Shown here: piece after piece, positions 62,191 to 64,000 of the stretch
Position numbering within the stretch: the stretch's first letter is position 1
How the letters are laid out: each line of letters opens with the position of its first letter
Source of the DNA: Lewinellaceae bacterium
GTDB lineage: Bacteria; Bacteroidota; Bacteroidia; Chitinophagales; Saprospiraceae
Assembly: GCA_020636045.1 (NCBI GenBank)
Contig: JACJYP010000004.1
Span: 248,001-312,000 of the forward strand
Length of the DNA: 64,000 bases
Direction of reading: 5' to 3'
The notes under the pieces: generated by a model
What the model was told of the DNA's origin: nothing
The model's database searches: none
Seen by the model: the letters and a program-made list of their open reading frames with translations, nothing else
Program-made: the position numbers and the translations under genes

Positions 62191-64000
62191 TTATTTTTTA
62201 ATGATCCCTTGCGGCACGCCTTCTCCGTATTGTATTCCCAGTTTTTCCACATTGGAGCCGGAAAGTTTGATGTCACCCGCCTGACGACCTTCGACGCGCA
62301 AGCCTCCGGATGCTTTTCCGCTCACTTCAACCCCTTCGAAAGTCATATTTCGACTGTTCAGCATAAAAAAGGCAGGATCCGTGGTATTCGTTTTCAAGGT
62401 GACGTTTTTCAGGTGAATGCCGCTGGCTTCCACACAGGTAACCCCGTGGTCCGAATGGAAAACACTGTTTTCAACGAGTATTTGCTGCACGTTTGATTCG
62501 GGGAGGCCTTGCATGTAAACGGCGTGTTCGGCCCCTCGGCAGGCAATATTCTGGATGTGAATATTCCGGAACGTCGGCGTTTCTTCCGTGAAGGGGAGTT
62601 TTTTCATCTCCGGATTTTTGAGCGCTTCTGCAGCCTCCTTGCCATTGTAGTACATATCGAACAGGATCGCCTCATGCGGGATGTCGGTCATGTTGATGTC
62701 CGTGATGTAGATATCCTCAACCACCCCTCCGCGACCGCGGGTCGTTTTGAAACGCAGGCCTATGTCCGAACCGAGGAAAGTGCAGCCGCTTACAAAGATA
62801 TTCCGCACGCCGCCCGACATTTCCGAGCCGACAACAAACCCGCCGTGTGCTTTGTACACGACGCACCCTTTTACGATGCCGTCGGAAGTCGGCACGCCGC
62901 GTTTCCGGCCTTCTTCGTTGCGCCCAGATTTCAGGCAAACGCCATCGTCGCCGGTGTCGAACACGCAATTTTCAATATGGAAAAAACGCGTACTTTCCAC
63001 ATCCACTCCGTCGCCGTTCTGGGCGTATGAAGGATTTTTTACCGTGACATTTTTTAGCGTAAAATTGGTACCCAGCAAGGTGTGAAGGGTCCAGGCAGGT
63101 GAATTCTGAAAGGTTGGGCCATCGATCAGGACGCGTTTGCAGTTGATCAGGCTAAGCATATTCGGCCGCAGAAACTCTTTGACTTCCAGGGCTTTGGCTT
63201 CGTCAAACCCTTCGGCGACCACGCCTGCACGTGTCATCGAAGCGCCGCGCAAGGCGCGTGCTGTCGGATACCAGGTGTTTTTGGCCTCATTGAGCACACC
63301 ACCCGATGCCACGATCTCTTTCCATTCGCGTTCGGTGACCTTGTCGCGCTTCAGCGGGCGCCAGGCGAGACCGGCGCCGTCGAAAATCCCTTTTCCCGTG
63401 ATCGCAATGTCTTCCTGATCCATTCCCGACAACGGCGACTGGCAGCGGATCGCTTCCAGACCTTCCCAGTTGGTGCGTATCAGCGGATACTGCTCGTGGT
63501 CGTTGCTGAACTGCACCAGCGCGCCCTGAGCAACGTGCAGGTTAACATGGTTGCGCAGGCTGATCGGCCCTGTCAGCCACAGCCCTGCCGGCACGAGTAC
63601 GACTCCGCCGCCCCGGCTGCTGCAGGTGTCGATCGCCGTATTAATGGCGTGTGTGTTGAGGAAAATACCGCCCGCTTTTGCTCCAAAGTCGAGGATATTG
63701 AACGTATCCGGCTTAAATTCAGGCACATCGATCACCGGCAATTCATAGGCGTATTTGCCCTCGAACTCCGTTCTTTTAAGAAAATCGCGCAATTTCATAT
63801 CCGACTCGCGCACGCCCTCGGCCACCAAAGCCGCCACCAGTGCAGCGCCATAAGGCGTGAAGTGCGTGTTGTCGTTTTTCCCGTCGGGATAGTTGAGGAA
63901 AGTGGCAGGCGGAAGGTTCAGGAACATTCGCTTCGAATCGTCGGGACCGAGGCGTTCAAGCAGTTGTTTGCTTTTTGCCCACAGATCGATGAGTGGCACT
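62191..64000 (-). CDS. GH28 polygalacturonase with N-terminal SGNH acetylesterase part (5' end missing)
   Basis: The visible 602+ residues run off the right edge; the GTG near 63999 is internal. The first 65 residues end an SGNH/CE12-type esterase: NDNTHFTPYGAALVAALVAEGV contains the D-x-x-H of that family, so a rhamnogalacturonan acetylesterase domain is likely encoded beyond the window. From about residue 95 (DTFNILDFGAKAGGIFLNTHAINTAID) a right-handed beta-helix of family GH28 follows. Catalytic blocks are NGDGVDVEST, TGDDGVCLKSG, AHGGFVVGSE and the RxK in GLRFKT. It cleaves polygalacturonan or its deacetylated backbone. It is the most upstream pectin gene visible, with a 6-nt gap to the GH105 gene. 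Confidence 0.87.
   Translation of the reverse strand, partial: VPLIDLWAKSKQLLERLGPDDSKRMFLNLPPATFLNYPDGKNDNTHFTPYGAALVAALVAEGVRESDMKLRDFLKRTEFEGKYAYELPVIDVPEFKPDTFNILDFGAKAGGIFLNTHAINTAIDTCSSRGGGVVLVPAGLWLTGPISLRNHVNLHVAQGALVQFSNDHEQYPLIRTNWEGLEAIRCQSPLSGMDQEDIAITGKGIFDGAGLAWRPLKRDKVTEREWKEIVASGGVLNEAKNTWYPTARALRGASMTRAGVVAEGFDEAKALEVKEFLRPNMLSLINCKRVLIDGPTFQNSPAWTLHTLLGTNFTLKNVTVKNPSYAQNGDGVDVESTRFFHIENCVFDTGDDGVCLKSGRNEEGRKRGVPTSDGIVKGCVVYKAHGGFVVGSEMSGGVRNIFVSGCTFLGSDIGLRFKTTRGRGGVVEDIYITDINMTDIPHEAILFDMYYNGKEAAEALKNPEMKKLPFTEETPTFRNIHIQNIACRGAEHAVYMQGLPESNVQQILVENSVFHSDHGVTCVEASGIHLKNVTLKTNTTDPAFFMLNSRNMTFEGVEVSGKASGGLRVEGRQAGDIKLSGSNVEKLGIQYGEGVPQGIIKK

Noticed and set aside
1..64000. 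tRNA or rRNA genes, CRISPR arrays, insertion sequences, integrases
   Set aside because: Looked for T-loop motifs, regularly spaced short repeats, transposase-like frames and terminal repeats; none was convincing by eye.

Overview
The window comes from a member of the phylum Bacteroidota. The evidence is a gliding-motility protein GldC, proteins with type IX secretion (T9SS) C-terminal sorting domains, TonB-dependent receptors paired with lipoproteins (one of them DUF4249), a PorT-type beta-barrel, and repeated TAnnTTTG -7 promoter boxes typical of the phylum. The fairly high GC content together with a giant HYR/FG-GAP T9SS protein suggests a Saprospiria-like lineage; that part is inference. 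I see no tRNA, rRNA, CRISPR array, insertion sequence or phage gene. Both ends of the window cut through genes.

Region by region. 0-11 kb is housekeeping: a PlsB-like acyltransferase (5' end missing), a crotonase / ferredoxin-NADP reductase / [2Fe-2S] ferredoxin operon, an AddB-like PD-(D/E)XK nuclease divergent from gldC, a membrane adenylate cyclase, a PolX-family protein whose polymerase active site looks dead, and tryptophan 2,3-dioxygenase. 11.2-17.7 kb is a TetR-regulated tripartite RND efflux system; the same 16-bp near-palindrome sits before tetR and before the efflux operon and is the probable operator. 17.8-30.8 kb holds a small acidic protein, envelope lipoproteins, a three-subunit transhydrogenase operon (pntAa-pntAb-pntB) with a GNAT acetyltransferase wedged inside it, a TonB receptor with a partner lipoprotein, a glycosyltransferase, a LysE exporter and a TPR protein. 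30.8-34.4 kb is gyrA and a PorT-like barrel.

34.5-44.4 kb is cell-surface biology: a protein of about 1,970 residues (PPC-like domain, twelve HYR repeats, a MopE-type motif, seven FG-GAP repeats, T9SS sorting domain) with its own promoter, a leader of about 300 nt and a strong terminator, followed by a TonB receptor and a DUF4249 lipoprotein. rmuC and a subtilisin-like protease come next on the minus strand.

47.6-64 kb (minus strand, running off the right edge) is a pectin/polygalacturonate utilisation operon of at least eleven genes with gaps of 59 nt or less: a polygalacturonase GH28 fused to an SGNH acetylesterase tail, a GH105-DUF4350-NTF2 fusion, uxaB, uxaA, uxaC, kdgK, eda, a hexuronate MFS transporter, a GH43, an esterase and two pectin methylesterases. 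Together these can de-esterify pectin, release galacturonate, import it and convert it through tagaturonate, altronate and KDG to pyruvate and glyceraldehyde-3-phosphate. No SusC/SusD pair or dedicated regulator for this operon is visible inside the window.
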